Source: Methylobacter sp. (lineage in GTDB: Bacteria > Pseudomonadota > Gammaproteobacteria > Methylococcales > Methylomonadaceae). Taken from it: a DNA stretch of 64,000 nt. Below are positions 1-9,596 of this stretch, piece after piece. The translations under genes and the position numbers were made by a program. Location of the stretch: the NCBI RefSeq assembly GCF_023227905.1, contig NZ_JALOCF010000012.1:1-64000 (forward strand). The letters are read 5' to 3'. How positions within the stretch are numbered: position 1 is the first letter of the stretch; each line of letters begins with the position of its first letter. The notes under the pieces are model-generated. The model was not told where the DNA came from, did no database searches, and worked only from the letters and a program-made list of their open reading frames with translations.

Positions 1-799
1 TACCCCGTCTAAACACCCACCCGACAAAGTCAGGCAGATGTGGGTATTCTCATTAGGGTGAACACTATTTTTCATGTTCACCGTCCACTTTTTTCCATTG
101 ATTACCTGTGAAATCAAAATAAACACCATTCTCTTCAGTTAACAAGCAGAATTGCACCTGGTAATGCACTAAAGGTGATGGTACTGATTTCTAGAAAGCT
201 ACTACCAATTTGTTAGAATTCCGAACAGGTTTTGAATGCTCGAATTCGGCCAACAAGAGTCCCTCGCTAATTTCTAGTGAACGGCTGAATATCAATTAAA
301 AGCAGTCATTCAGTGAAAGTCCGCAATCCACTGCTATGAGGCTCTAAGCGATATTTGCCTAGCGAACGTACGTAGACATTGCTCTGACACCGGAGACAAA
401 TGTCGACATAACTTATGGTCTAGGTAAAAGCTTACAAAAAAATCAGCTTTGGCTGGCATACAGCGGTCATTTATTGAGTCACAATGATGCCATGTATCAT
501 ATGTTGGATTATGACGGGCTTCTCAAGTTGACATCTTATGGCAAATACCGGTCATAAGATTTGAGTAGTTGAGCGGAACTACGCTCAAGCAAGAGAATCA
601 TGTCTGTAGGGATTTGCACTCGAACAATACAGCAGAATGATTTTAAGAAGGTGGCTTCGCTTAGCGGCGAGTTCGTTCCTGCAGCGTGTGCCAACCAGCT
701 GCATCGTGAAATGCCATTCGCCAGATGATCAAATTATTGGCATTTATTTATAAGCACTACCTTAACACACATCATCGTACAACTTTTTAGGGCCAACCC
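1..799. other. Intergenic region upstream of the RHS gene
   Basis: No coding region longer than about 60 codons with a convincing ribosome binding site is visible on either strand. The stretch is AT-rich and has no recognisable RNA gene or insertion-sequence end. It presumably carries the promoter of the large RHS gene that starts at 800, but I could not single out a convincing -35/-10 pair. Confidence 0.5.
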
Positions 800-3700
800 A
801 TGCTCCCAAACCCAGCTAATCGCCTCTCAAACCTGAATTTCGCCCCGATTGCGGCCTTTGGTGCGCTGTGCGTCATCCTGATAACCGCCTGTACCGCAAG
901 CCTTAACGGCTCGACCTCTCAGCCTAGCGCGGTGCAGACAGTGACCACACTCAGCTCTTCGCCTAGCGTTGCAGAGCTTTTCGTCCATTCCGGTCTGCCT
1001 GAAGCGCCGGTGCCCATCGGCGGTACCCCCAGCGAGTCTGATAACCGCGCGTTTGCTGAGGCCTTAAAGCAGTTTGCCGCCCTTTCCTCTGCGGATGACA
1101 TGAGCGCATTGGCAGCTTATCTTGAAGCCTATCCTCAAAGTCCCTGGCGCATTTCCGTGCTCACCAATTTAGGGCTCATGCACTACAACTCGGCACGCTT
1201 TAGCTCGGCGCTTGCCGCTTTCAATGCTGCATGGAACGAAGGCAAACGGATCGATGCTACCGGCCCCGGCAAGGCCGTGGTGGATCGCGCTTTGGGCGAA
1301 CTGGTGCGGATGCATGCACGGCTCGGCCACAAAGACGATCTGCGCCTGTTGTTTTTAGAAATCGAAGGCCGCCCTTTGACAGGGGCTTCGACGGAGTACA
1401 TTGCCGGCGCCAAGGAAGGTTTGTGGATGATGGACAACGAGCCGGACGTCGCTTATTTATGCGGCCCCAAAGCCTTGGAAAGCATTATCGACCATACTCA
1501 TCCGCAAGGCGCTAAGCGCGAGGACGTTGAGGCTGCCCGTTCAGGTCCTCAGGGCTATTCCCTGGATCAAGTTGAAGCATTGGCTAAGCAGTCGAATTTA
1601 TCCTATCGCATGGTCAAGCGAGAACCCGGTGCGCACTTAGTGATGCCGTCCGTGGTGCATTGGAAATCCAACCACTATGCCGCATTGCTCGAACAACAAG
1701 GCGACCGCCTGCACATTAAAGATCCGACCTTCGGTGGCGACCTTTGGGTTAGCCGCAAATCTTTGGAGCAAGAAGCCTCTGGTTATATGTTGATTCCGGA
1801 GGGCAAGCTGACCCAGGGTTACGCCCCGGTCACTTTGGCCGAGGCGGGTAAAATCTATGGACGCGGCTACACTGGCAGCTCCGATAACAACGCCACCACG
1901 CCTGACGAGGATAAAGCCAAGCCGCCTTGCTCCACGCCGATGTGCCAGTACAACTTCCATACCTTACTGGTCAGTCTCAATATTGAAGATACGCCGGTCG
2001 GTTATGCACCGCCTGTCGGCCCATCCGTCCGTTTCACCGTTACCTACAACCAGCGGGAAGCCAACCAGCCGGCCAACTTCACCTATGCCAATTTAGGCGC
2101 CAAATGGACTTTCAACTGGCTCAGCTATCTTGAGGACGACCCTAGCTTTGCTGCCCGCGACATTAAGCGCTACGTTGCCGGCGGTGGTGCGGAAATGCAC
2201 ACCGGCTATAGCGCCGCCAGCCAAAGCTATGCGCCGCAGGTCACATCGCATTCGGTGCTGGTGCGTACCTCAACCGTGCCGGTGCGTTATGAATTACGCT
2301 GGCCGGATGGCAGTGTCGACATTTTTGCCCAGCCCGGCGGTGGCAGCGTTTATCCGCGAAAAGTATTTTTGACGGAAAAACGCGATGCACAAGGTAATAC
2401 GGTAACCTTAAGCTACGACAGCAGCCTTCGTATTGTCCAAATCACCGACGCACTCGGGCAGAATACGGCGATCGCTTATGAAAATGGCGTCGATCCCTAC
2501 AAAATTACCAAGGTCACAGACCCGTTCGGGCGCTCTGCCGCGTTTGTCTATAACAACGCCGGACAATTGACGTCCATTACCGATGTTATCGGTATCCAAT
2601 CCCAACTGGCGTATGGCGCCAACCAATTTATCAATGGCTTAACTACGCCTTACGGCACCACCGCTTTTGCCTATGGCGAAAACGGCACATCCCGCTGGCT
2701 GGAAGCTACCGACAGCCAAGGCGACAAAGAGCGCCTCGAATACTTGCATGGCGCCCCCGGCATTCCTTTTAGCGAATCGGTCGTGCCGCAAGGGCTTACG
2801 CCGGTCTTCAACGCCTATATTAATGCCCGCAACAGCTTTTATTGGGATAAGCATGCGATGAAAATGGCGCCGGGCGATTACAGCAAAGCCCGCCTGACGC
2901 ACTGGTTGCACGGCGTTAATTCCTCGGTCTCGGTGGCCGTTAAAGAAAGCGAAAAACAACCCTTGGAAAATCGCGTTTGGTATAGCTATCCAGGCCAAAC
3001 CTGGGGCGGCGGCACTGTTCCCGGCATGCTCGAAAAGCCCAAGCAAGTCGCCCGGGTGCTCGACGACGGTTCCACGCAACTGTATCAGTACAGCTATAAC
3101 GCCTTGGGCAAAGTGACCCAAGCAATTGATCCTTTAGGACGCAAGACTGTGTACGAATACAGTAGCGACGGCATCGATCTGTTGCGCATTAAGCAAAAAA
3201 ACGGTATAGGCTACGATCTGCTCGCCGAACTCACCTATAACGCCCAACACCGCCCGCTGACCTATCAAGATGCCAGTGGCGCGATTACCACAATCAACTG
3301 GAACAGCGCCGGACAGTTGCTTAGCGCCACCAACGCCTTGAACGAAACCACCCGATACGAATACGATACCCAAGGCTATTTGCTTCGCGAGGTCAACCCT
3401 TTAGGCCGCACTCAGGTCAGTTACACCTATGACAATATGGGGCGCATTGCCACAGCGACGGACGACAGCGCTTATACGCTCAGCTACAATTACGATGCGA
3501 TTGACCGGGTGACGCAAATTACTTATCCTGACGGCACTCACCGCACTCTCGGTTACGACAAGCTGGATCTGGTCAGTGATAGCGACCGGCTAGGCCACAC
3601 CAGCCAATACCTCTACAACGGACAACGTCAGCTCGTACAAAGCACCGATGCGCTGAACCAGATAACCCGCTATACCTGGTGCGGCTGCGGCAGCTTGGCC

Positions 3701-5764
3701 AGCTTGACCGACCCATTAGGTCAAGCCACGACTTTTAGCCACGACGTCCAAGGTCGGCTCATCGGCAAGCGCTATGCAGACGGCCAGGGACTGGACTACT
3801 TCTATGAGAACACCACCAGCCGGCTGAAAACCAAGATTGACGGCCTGCTGCAAGAGAGCCGCTACAGCTACGCCAAAGACAACGCGCTGCTTCGCATTGT
3901 TTATGCCAACGCGCAAAACCCGACGCCTGCGCGTAATTTTCAATACGACAGCGCCTACCCCCGCCTGATTGCCTTCGATAACGGCCAAGGGCAAACCACA
4001 TTAAGCTATCATCCCGTGGGCATGCCCGGTGCCGGGCGTTTGGCGAGGGAAGCCAGCCCTGATGCCTTTACCGTCGCCTATGGCTACGACGCGTTAACAC
4101 GTCCATACAGCACCGCGCTGATCAAACCCGACGCCAGCCAGACGGTCAACACCATCAGCTACGATGCCCTAGGCCGCATTATCAGCAACGACACTGATCT
4201 CGGCCCGTTCCAATACCTTTATGAGGCCGACTCCACACGCCTGCAACAAACGGCTTACCCGAACAACACCCAAAGCCAAGCTACCTACTTTGATGCCTTG
4301 GGCGATTTCCGCATCAAAACCTTCAACCACGTCGACAGCCGAGGCAATTTGCTGATCGGCAATGCTTACAGCTACGACGCCACCGGCCAGATCGTCAGCT
4401 GGCAACGCTCAGGACTGGAAACCGCTCAACAAAGCTTTGCTTACGATGCCATCGGCCAATTGCTCAAAGTCACCGATGGCAGCAGCAGAGGCCGACGCGG
4501 AGCCATCCCGGCGATTCCCGCCGTGCCCGGCGGCCGGAGCCCTGCCGCAACGCCCGCTGTGCCCGCTGTGCCGCCGACGCCCGGCCACGGCGGCAGCAGT
4601 GCCGCCGCTTTTGCCTACGCCTATGACGCCGCCGGCAACCGTTCTCTGGAAACCATCGCCAGCCGCAGTACCAACGCCGCCTACAACAACGTCAACCAAT
4701 TGTTGAGCAACGGCAGCGACAGCTACAGTTACGACCTGGAAGGCAATCAAAGTGAGCGGCAAAGCTCGACGCTCGGTAACCGCCGATACCTTTGGGATGC
4801 CGAGAATCGTCTGATCGCCGTCGAAGATCCTGCCAATATGACAACGAGCAGTGAGTTCGGTTATGACGCCCTGGATCGCAGAATCAGTCTTCAGGACCAA
4901 AGCAACGGTGTCCTGACCCGAGATTTACGTCTCGTCTATTGCGGCACGACACTGTGCGGCAAGCAAGACAACCTGACCGGCAGCGTCACCCGCTACTACG
5001 GCGACGGCGAAAGCCGGGACGGAGTAGGTTTTTACTATCACCGCGACCATTTAGCTTCGGTGCGCGCTGTCACCGATGCCGCAGGAAGCCTCAAAGCCGG
5101 CTATCGCTACGACCCTTACGGACGCCGTACCGTGCTGTCAGGTTCTTCAGCCGACAGCGACTTCGGCTATACCGGCCATTTCAGCCACCAGGCCAGCGGC
5201 CTTGCGCTGGCACCGTACCGGGCTTATGATGCGGACATCGGCCGATGGGTCAGCCGCGATCCGATTGCGGAAAGGGGGGGCGTTAATCTTTATGCCTATG
5301 TTCGGAATAATCCGCTTAGTTACGTTGATCCTGACGGATTAACGGCACAAGGTACCGCGAACGGAGCAGCAATTGGTGCAAGCGTAGCTGCTGCAGCATC
5401 AATTGTTGTCGATGCTGCTACTGGCGGTATAAATATTGCTGCTACACCTGCCGAAATTGCTGCGGCAACTGCTGCTGGAGCTGCTGTTGGAGATATTGTT
5501 TCTGATTTTGTTAACAATGTTTCTGATGCCTTAGATAATATCTATAATTCAAATAATGACCTAACAAGTAGTATTGGAAAAATTTCTGACGCAACTGGTT
5601 TATCTCCTCAAGAAGTTAGAGATAGAATTCATGACGCTAAAAAGAATCTACCCAAAAGTACAAAGAAAAGAAATCCAGATTGTCAGGTTGATGTAAAAAC
5701 GGGTGAAATTTACCCAGAAATCCCCGGTGGAGGAGTTGGAGACTCTATCGGAAACATTTTTTGA
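800..5764 (+). CDS. RHS-repeat lipoprotein with C39-like peptidase domain and C-terminal toxin tip
   Basis: A 1654-aa polymorphic-toxin type protein. A lipoprotein signal ends in an ITAC lipobox near residue 31, so the protein is probably membrane-anchored or exported. TPR-like helices follow (about 80-210). Next comes a papain-fold/C39-like region with YLCGP (Cys about 223), NHYAAL (His about 292) and KDPTFG (Asp about 307). The long RHS/YD barrel has many YD..GR..s.tD..G repeats and a Pro/Ala-rich insertion near residues 1230-1270. The RHS core ends with the typical RDP..ERGG.NLYAYVRNNP..YVDPDGL. The last ~140 residues form the variable tip: an Ala/Gly-rich segment, then a short domain ending in tGEiYP..PGGG.GDSIGNIF. 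GC content drops abruptly at about 5330, as expected for a swapped toxin module. The tip's activity is unknown to me; it faintly resembles short RHS tips annotated as polymorphic toxins. Confidence 0.9.
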   Translation: MLPNPANRLSNLNFAPIAAFGALCVILITACTASLNGSTSQPSAVQTVTTLSSSPSVAELFVHSGLPEAPVPIGGTPSESDNRAFAEALKQFAALSSADDMSALAAYLEAYPQSPWRISVLTNLGLMHYNSARFSSALAAFNAAWNEGKRIDATGPGKAVVDRALGELVRMHARLGHKDDLRLLFLEIEGRPLTGASTEYIAGAKEGLWMMDNEPDVAYLCGPKALESIIDHTHPQGAKREDVEAARSGPQGYSLDQVEALAKQSNLSYRMVKREPGAHLVMPSVVHWKSNHYAALLEQQGDRLHIKDPTFGGDLWVSRKSLEQEASGYMLIPEGKLTQGYAPVTLAEAGKIYGRGYTGSSDNNATTPDEDKAKPPCSTPMCQYNFHTLLVSLNIEDTPVGYAPPVGPSVRFTVTYNQREANQPANFTYANLGAKWTFNWLSYLEDDPSFAARDIKRYVAGGGAEMHTGYSAASQSYAPQVTSHSVLVRTSTVPVRYELRWPDGSVDIFAQPGGGSVYPRKVFLTEKRDAQGNTVTLSYDSSLRIVQITDALGQNTAIAYENGVDPYKITKVTDPFGRSAAFVYNNAGQLTSITDVIGIQSQLAYGANQFINGLTTPYGTTAFAYGENGTSRWLEATDSQGDKERLEYLHGAPGIPFSESVVPQGLTPVFNAYINARNSFYWDKHAMKMAPGDYSKARLTHWLHGVNSSVSVAVKESEKQPLENRVWYSYPGQTWGGGTVPGMLEKPKQVARVLDDGSTQLYQYSYNALGKVTQAIDPLGRKTVYEYSSDGIDLLRIKQKNGIGYDLLAELTYNAQHRPLTYQDASGAITTINWNSAGQLLSATNALNETTRYEYDTQGYLLREVNPLGRTQVSYTYDNMGRIATATDDSAYTLSYNYDAIDRVTQITYPDGTHRTLGYDKLDLVSDSDRLGHTSQYLYNGQRQLVQSTDALNQITRYTWCGCGSLASLTDPLGQATTFSHDVQGRLIGKRYADGQGLDYFYENTTSRLKTKIDGLLQESRYSYAKDNALLRIVYANAQNPTPARNFQYDSAYPRLIAFDNGQGQTTLSYHPVGMPGAGRLAREASPDAFTVAYGYDALTRPYSTALIKPDASQTVNTISYDALGRIISNDTDLGPFQYLYEADSTRLQQTAYPNNTQSQATYFDALGDFRIKTFNHVDSRGNLLIGNAYSYDATGQIVSWQRSGLETAQQSFAYDAIGQLLKVTDGSSRGRRGAIPAIPAVPGGRSPAATPAVPAVPPTPGHGGSSAAAFAYAYDAAGNRSLETIASRSTNAAYNNVNQLLSNGSDSYSYDLEGNQSERQSSTLGNRRYLWDAENRLIAVEDPANMTTSSEFGYDALDRRISLQDQSNGVLTRDLRLVYCGTTLCGKQDNLTGSVTRYYGDGESRDGVGFYYHRDHLASVRAVTDAAGSLKAGYRYDPYGRRTVLSGSSADSDFGYTGHFSHQASGLALAPYRAYDADIGRWVSRDPIAERGGVNLYAYVRNNPLSYVDPDGLTAQGTANGAAIGASVAAAASIVVDAATGGINIAATPAEIAAATAAGAAVGDIVSDFVNNVSDALDNIYNSNNDLTSSIGKISDATGLSPQEVRDRIHDAKKNLPKSTKKRNPDCQVDVKTGEIYPEIPGGGVGDSIGNIF

Positions 5765-5782
5765 TGAATGAGCTTTTAAAAT

Positions 5783-6199
5783 ATGGTAGCTACTGAAAAA
5801 GAATCGAAAGTAACCTTACGCATTTCCAGTAGCATGCATTCGCTACTAGAAATAATCGACATTATTGGAGAAATTCCTTCAAAAGGATATGAAAAAGGAG
5901 ATGTAATTAGTGCTAAGAGCTTAACGCAACGATACAGAGAAGAATCTCTTTGGTTTTTGGAGAGTGGATTGCATCAAAGCGCTACAATAGATGAGCATCT
6001 GTTAAAAGTTAGTGAGTTCATTGATACTCATTTTGATAAGTTAAAAAAACTTATCTCAATCGGCTGCGATATTACATTGTATTGCTGTTTTACAACTTAT
6101 AATGGGCAAGGTGGATTTGTATTAACGAATGAGATTATTAAGAAGTTTTCTACTTTGCCCATAGATATTGTATTTGATTTATATTCGATTGATAGCTAA
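5783..6199 (+). CDS. DUF4279-like protein, candidate immunity protein for the RHS tip
   Basis: 138 aa, starting 18 nt after the RHS stop and sharing the low GC of the RHS tip. The pattern fits the DUF4279 family: an N-terminal strand (VTLRIS), an L..IIDIIGEIPSKGYEKGD segment, a W.lESG.. motif, a helix with EHL..V..FID.HFDKL..L, and a C-terminal FSTLPIDIVFDLY. DUF4279 proteins are often found beside contact-dependent or polymorphic toxins. From position and family I infer that it protects the producer from the RHS C-terminal toxin by binding it in the cytoplasm. There is no signal peptide, as expected for such a role. Family confidence is moderate; the immunity role is inference. Confidence 0.65.
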   Translation: MVATEKESKVTLRISSSMHSLLEIIDIIGEIPSKGYEKGDVISAKSLTQRYREESLWFLESGLHQSATIDEHLLKVSEFIDTHFDKLKKLISIGCDITLYCCFTTYNGQGGFVLTNEIIKKFSTLPIDIVFDLYSIDS

Positions 6200-6208
6200 A
6201 TCCGGAAG

Positions 6209-6350
6209 GAAAAAGACGGGGTCTACCATTGTATTTGTAGGTGACACCCTTGTTAAGAAATCATAATATACCTTTTGACGAGGGTGTGGCTCTTAGGGTC
6301 CGCAACTTAGGATAGCTCGGCCTTGAAATGCCGCCCTCGAAAAAGACGGG
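6209..6350 (+). repeat. 12-nt direct repeat upstream of RAYT remnant
   Basis: GAAAAAGACGGG occurs at 6209-6220 and again at 6339-6350. The copies are followed by GTC and ATC, so similarity continues slightly. They lie between the immunity gene and a broken REP-associated transposase and may be part of its flanking repeat set. Confidence 0.5.
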
Positions 6351-6425
6351 ATCAGGCCTTACATTTGACACGTGAGTCATGTTGACTTAACTTTTGGTCA
6401 GTTTAATTTCATATTGGATGTACAG

Positions 6426-6874
6426 ATGGCAAGGCCTTTAATAATTGAGTTTGTCGGGACGCTGTATCATGTGACTGCGCGAGGCAACGCTCGGGAAGAT
6501 ATCTATCGTGATGATGTGGATCGTCAGCAGTCTTTAATGAGGCTGCAAAATACGGTCAATCGCTATATTAGTATTGCCATGCTTATTGCTTGATGGACAA
6601 TCACTACCATTTGCTGGTTGAAACCAATACCCCAACCTTGTCCAAAGGCATGAAGCTCCTCAATGGCACATATACCCAATATTTCAATTGACAGTATCAC
6701 CGTGTCGGCCATGTGTTTCAAGGCCGATTCAAGGCCATACTGGTACAGAAAGATTCCCACTTGCAGGAATTGGCGCGTTACATTGCTTTGAGTCCGGTGC
6801 GTGCTCAGATGGTGCATAGTGCAAAAGAGTGGCAGTGGAGCAGTTATCGTGCAACGGCCGGATACGATGAGTAA
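6426..6874 (+). pseudogene. REP-associated tyrosine transposase (IS200-like, Y1_Tnp), frameshifted
   Basis: The N-terminus reads MARPLIIEFVGTLYHVTARGN then REDIYRDDVDRQ, a typical start of a RAYT transposase, a single-strand DNA nuclease that acts on REP elements. Near 6590 the reading frame shifts: the family motif C-L-M-D-N-H-Y-H-L-L-V-E-T, which contains the HUH metal-binding site, continues in another frame. About 100 nt further on, the sequence YTQYFN is followed by an in-frame TGA before QYHRVGHVFQGRFKAI. The C-terminal part with LARYI.LSPVRAQMV and WSSYRATAGYDE is still readable up to the stop at 6874. One frameshift plus one stop make a functional protein very unlikely. Confidence 0.85.
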
Positions 6875-7022
6875 GCTGCCGTTGGGAAATCCGAGTTGAG
6901 TGGCTCTTGTGGGTCGTTGTCTGCCTTTCACTACCAATCCTGTAAACACATTAGGTAAAGTGTGACTCGCTGACCGTGGCGCATGCCGATAACTTATTTT
7001 ATTAACACTGAGTAATGATTAC

Positions 7023-8300
7023 CTAGCTGCATTTTACAATCGCCAACTCATTCCAATGGGTTGTGTAACATTTTGACATGCGTTCGGGCTGGAACTGCCA
7101 GCTTTTATTGTTTAATCCTGTTGCGGCGATGGCTACGGATTTAGGAAACCGATGATTGATTTTATCAAAGCAGGCCATTAATTCCCGCTCCTTCGAAGAC
7201 TTCAGGTTGGCAAATAAATCCGCCTGACCGGGCAGGCTATTGGGGTGAAGGCCACTTAATTGGATACCACATTTCTGGTATCGATAACCCTCCTTGTAAA
7301 TGCCCTGCAATAATTGCGTGGCTGCATTGATTATCCGGCGTGTATCTAGCGTGCCTATGGCCAATTTCAAAGTGGCTGAACGCTGATATTGCGGCTCTTG
7401 GGGATTAAACGGGTTAGTCCTGATAAACACGGTTAAACGATCGGCCGTCGAATCCTGTGCTCTAAGCTTTTCCGCCGCCCGGCTGCAGAACTCGGCTAAA
7501 GCTTCGGATAATTCCTTTAAATTATCCAAAGGCCGCTTAAAACTTCGGGAACACATGATTTCTTGTTTGTCCGGCGCTATTTCAACAAGCTCCAGACAGG
7601 AAATGCCATTTAGTTCCATGATGGTTCGGGCCAAAACGACACTGTACTGCGCCTGCATGCGCTGGACGGGCTGCTGCGCCAAAGCCCAGACGGTGTCAAT
7701 GCCAAGTTGCGAGAGCTGCTGACTCAGTCTTGAACCGATACCCCAGACCTCATTGACCGGTAACAGGCGCATTAACCGCTCCCGCCGTTGAGGACAGGAC
7801 AAATCCACAACACCGTTGGTCTTAGGCCATTTTTTAGCGGCAAAATTTGCCAGCTTTGCTAACGTTTTCGTCGGTCCCATGCCGACGCAAACCGGAATGC
7901 CGGTATTTTTCTGAATTGATTGTTTAATAGAGAGGCCATAACCGATAGGGTCTTGTTGACAAATTCCGGTCAAATCCAAGAATGCCTCGTCAATCGAATA
8001 AATTTCGGTGCTCGGTGAAAATGTCTCTAACAATGCCATCACTCTGGTTGATATGTCGGCATATAAAGCGAAGTTTGAGGAAAACAAATGGACATCATGT
8101 TTTTTAACCAAGTCGGCTACTTGAAACAGCGGCACACCCATTTTGACACCGAGGGATTTTAAAGCCTTATTCCTAGCGATAAAGCAACCATCGTTATTAC
8201 TGAGTACGCCTACCGGCTTGTCCCATAAATCCGGGCGAAATAGGCACTCGCAACTGACATAAAATGAATTACAATCGACGAGTGCGATTAGAGGCTTCAT
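7023..8300 (-). CDS. umuC: DNA polymerase V catalytic subunit UmuC
   Basis: 425 aa, the normal length for UmuC, a Y-family polymerase that copies damaged DNA as a complex with processed UmuD'. The N-terminal palm motif LVDCNSFYVSCE and the catalytic motif IYSIDEAFLDLTG, with its SIDE acidic residues, are intact. The thumb and little-finger regions follow (GIG.RLS..L...GI.TVWALA, then the C-terminal DUF4113-like part with CGIQLSGL). It overlaps the umuD stop by one base (TAATG), so the two are co-transcribed on the minus strand. Expression is probably under LexA control from the shared region with lexA. Confidence 0.95.
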   Translation of the reverse strand: MKPLIALVDCNSFYVSCECLFRPDLWDKPVGVLSNNDGCFIARNKALKSLGVKMGVPLFQVADLVKKHDVHLFSSNFALYADISTRVMALLETFSPSTEIYSIDEAFLDLTGICQQDPIGYGLSIKQSIQKNTGIPVCVGMGPTKTLAKLANFAAKKWPKTNGVVDLSCPQRRERLMRLLPVNEVWGIGSRLSQQLSQLGIDTVWALAQQPVQRMQAQYSVVLARTIMELNGISCLELVEIAPDKQEIMCSRSFKRPLDNLKELSEALAEFCSRAAEKLRAQDSTADRLTVFIRTNPFNPQEPQYQRSATLKLAIGTLDTRRIINAATQLLQGIYKEGYRYQKCGIQLSGLHPNSLPGQADLFANLKSSKERELMACFDKINHRFPKSVAIAATGLNNKSWQFQPERMSKCYTTHWNELAIVKCS

Positions 8301-8752
8301 TACAGCGGATGGATGACAGTGGTCACGACACCCCAGATCACCAGCTCAAGCTCTTCGAAGATGGCAATATCGGGATAATCCGGATTTTCCGCTTTCAGTT
8401 GCCATTGGCCATGATGCCGATCCAGGCGCTTGACGGTCAGCTCGCCATTCAGCGCGCAAATGACAATTTTCCCCGGCACCGGCTCAATGGAGCGATCCAC
8501 GACCAGAATATCGTTGGGATGAATGCCGGCCCCCAACATCGATTGACCTTGAGCACGGACAAAGAACGTGGCCGCAGGCTTTTGCACCAGTAGCTCATTC
8601 AAGTCCAGGGTTTTCTCGACATAATCGTCGGCAGGCGACGGAAATCCGGCCGCGACTTTGCCGACAAACAGCGGCAGTGGTATGCTGCGTACCGTTTTAG
8701 CCGGATAACGGATAGACGTTGCCGCCGAAAAGAGAAGTAATTGATCCATCAT
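8300..8752 (-). CDS. umuD: UmuD, LexA-like self-cleaving subunit of DNA polymerase V
   Basis: 150 aa, S24-family self-processing protein. The cleavage site is AAGFPSP, with the expected cut between Ala35 and Gly36. The catalytic dyad is visible as Ser71 (GQSMLGAGI) and Lys108 (LTVKRL). RecA-stimulated cleavage gives UmuD', which activates UmuC for translesion synthesis. The protein has a slightly longer N-terminus than E. coli UmuD (139 aa). It is the first gene of a umuDC operon transcribed divergently from lexA, which starts 84 nt away. Confidence 0.95.
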   Translation of the reverse strand: MMDQLLLFSAATSIRYPAKTVRSIPLPLFVGKVAAGFPSPADDYVEKTLDLNELLVQKPAATFFVRAQGQSMLGAGIHPNDILVVDRSIEPVPGKIVICALNGELTVKRLDRHHGQWQLKAENPDYPDIAIFEELELVIWGVVTTVIHPL

Positions 8753-8769
8753 GAAACCTTTATTTTCTT

Positions 8770-8784
8770 GTTCTTGTTTGGTTC
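8770..8784. promoter_or_regulatory. Candidate LexA operator GTTC-N7-GTTC
   Basis: GTTC at 8770-8773 and GTTC at 8781-8784 with 7 nt between them lie in the 84-nt gap between divergent umuD and lexA. This spacing matches the SOS box known from Alphaproteobacteria rather than the CTGT-N8-ACAG box of enteric bacteria, and I saw no enteric-type box here. One site could serve both promoters. This is pattern matching only. Confidence 0.4.
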
Positions 8785-8836
8785 TCTATTCTATGTCGTT
8801 ATTGATGAGCTTACAAACTATGAAAAAGGAGAATGG

Positions 8837-9463
8837 ATGAAAGCATTAACCCGGCGGCAGCGGGAAATCTTTGATTTCCTGCGCGACAACCCTGAGGCAT
8901 TTCCTCATCCGCCGACACTGGATGAGCTTTGTGCGGCGCTGGGCAGGTCCTCACGCGGCTCATTGCATAAGCATATTGCCGCGTTAATTGACGCGGGCCT
9001 GGTAGACTCTTTCGCTGGCAATAAACAGGGCGGCATCCGCCTGACCGCACAGGCACAACGCGATTACGTGGCCTGCGAGCACGCCCTGCCGTTGGTCGGC
9101 AGGATTGCGGCCGGCCAACCGATGGAAGCCCTGGAGAACATCAGTTACGTCGCCGTTCCGGACATGCTCAAAAGCGATAAGCCTTGCTACGTACTGCAGA
9201 TCAAAGGCGACTCCATGGTGGAAGCCGGCATTGTTGACAGTGACTGGGTGGTCATCGAGCAGCGCAGTGTTGCCCGCAACGGGGAGATCGTGGTGGCGTT
9301 GATAGAAGGATCGGAAGCCACGTTGAAATACCTCGAGCAGTCGCCAGATAAAGTCATGTTGCTGCCCGCCAATGCCTCAATGGAAGCGATGGCTTACAGG
9401 CCTGAGCAGGTAGAAATCCAAGGGGTGTTGGTCGGGCAAATGCGCAGTTATCGCTCCCGTTAA
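8837..9463 (+). CDS. lexA: LexA-family SOS repressor
   Basis: 208 aa. Start chosen at the ATG at 8837 (MKALTRRQREIFDFL), preceded by AAGGAG at a 5-nt spacing; upstream in-frame starts would add a hydrophobic tail atypical of LexA. The N-terminal winged helix has PPTLDELCAALGRSSRGSLHKH, whose recognition helix differs from the classical sequence. The C-terminal S24 domain has the cleavage site Ala92-Gly93 (RIAAGQP), Ser126 (GDSM) and Lys164 (ATLKYL), all present, so it should undergo RecA-dependent autocleavage. It lies divergent from umuDC and probably represses both itself and umuDC. The altered recognition helix suggests a non-enteric operator. Confidence 0.9.
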   Translation: MKALTRRQREIFDFLRDNPEAFPHPPTLDELCAALGRSSRGSLHKHIAALIDAGLVDSFAGNKQGGIRLTAQAQRDYVACEHALPLVGRIAAGQPMEALENISYVAVPDMLKSDKPCYVLQIKGDSMVEAGIVDSDWVVIEQRSVARNGEIVVALIEGSEATLKYLEQSPDKVMLLPANASMEAMAYRPEQVEIQGVLVGQMRSYRSR

Positions 9464-9596
9464 TTGAAAAACTTAACTCTGATGAGTGGCAAACCGTGAA
9501 AGCCGTTTCCAATCGAGTCAATTGTACCGATTAATTTTGAGGCCGTGAGCTGACCGAAAGGCATCGGTGCCTAACAAAATCAGGATTTGCTCGGCT

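Noticed and set aside
4409..4900. Minus-strand frame of 163 codons inside the RHS gene
   Set aside because: Antisense shadow of the Pro/Ala-rich RHS insertion.
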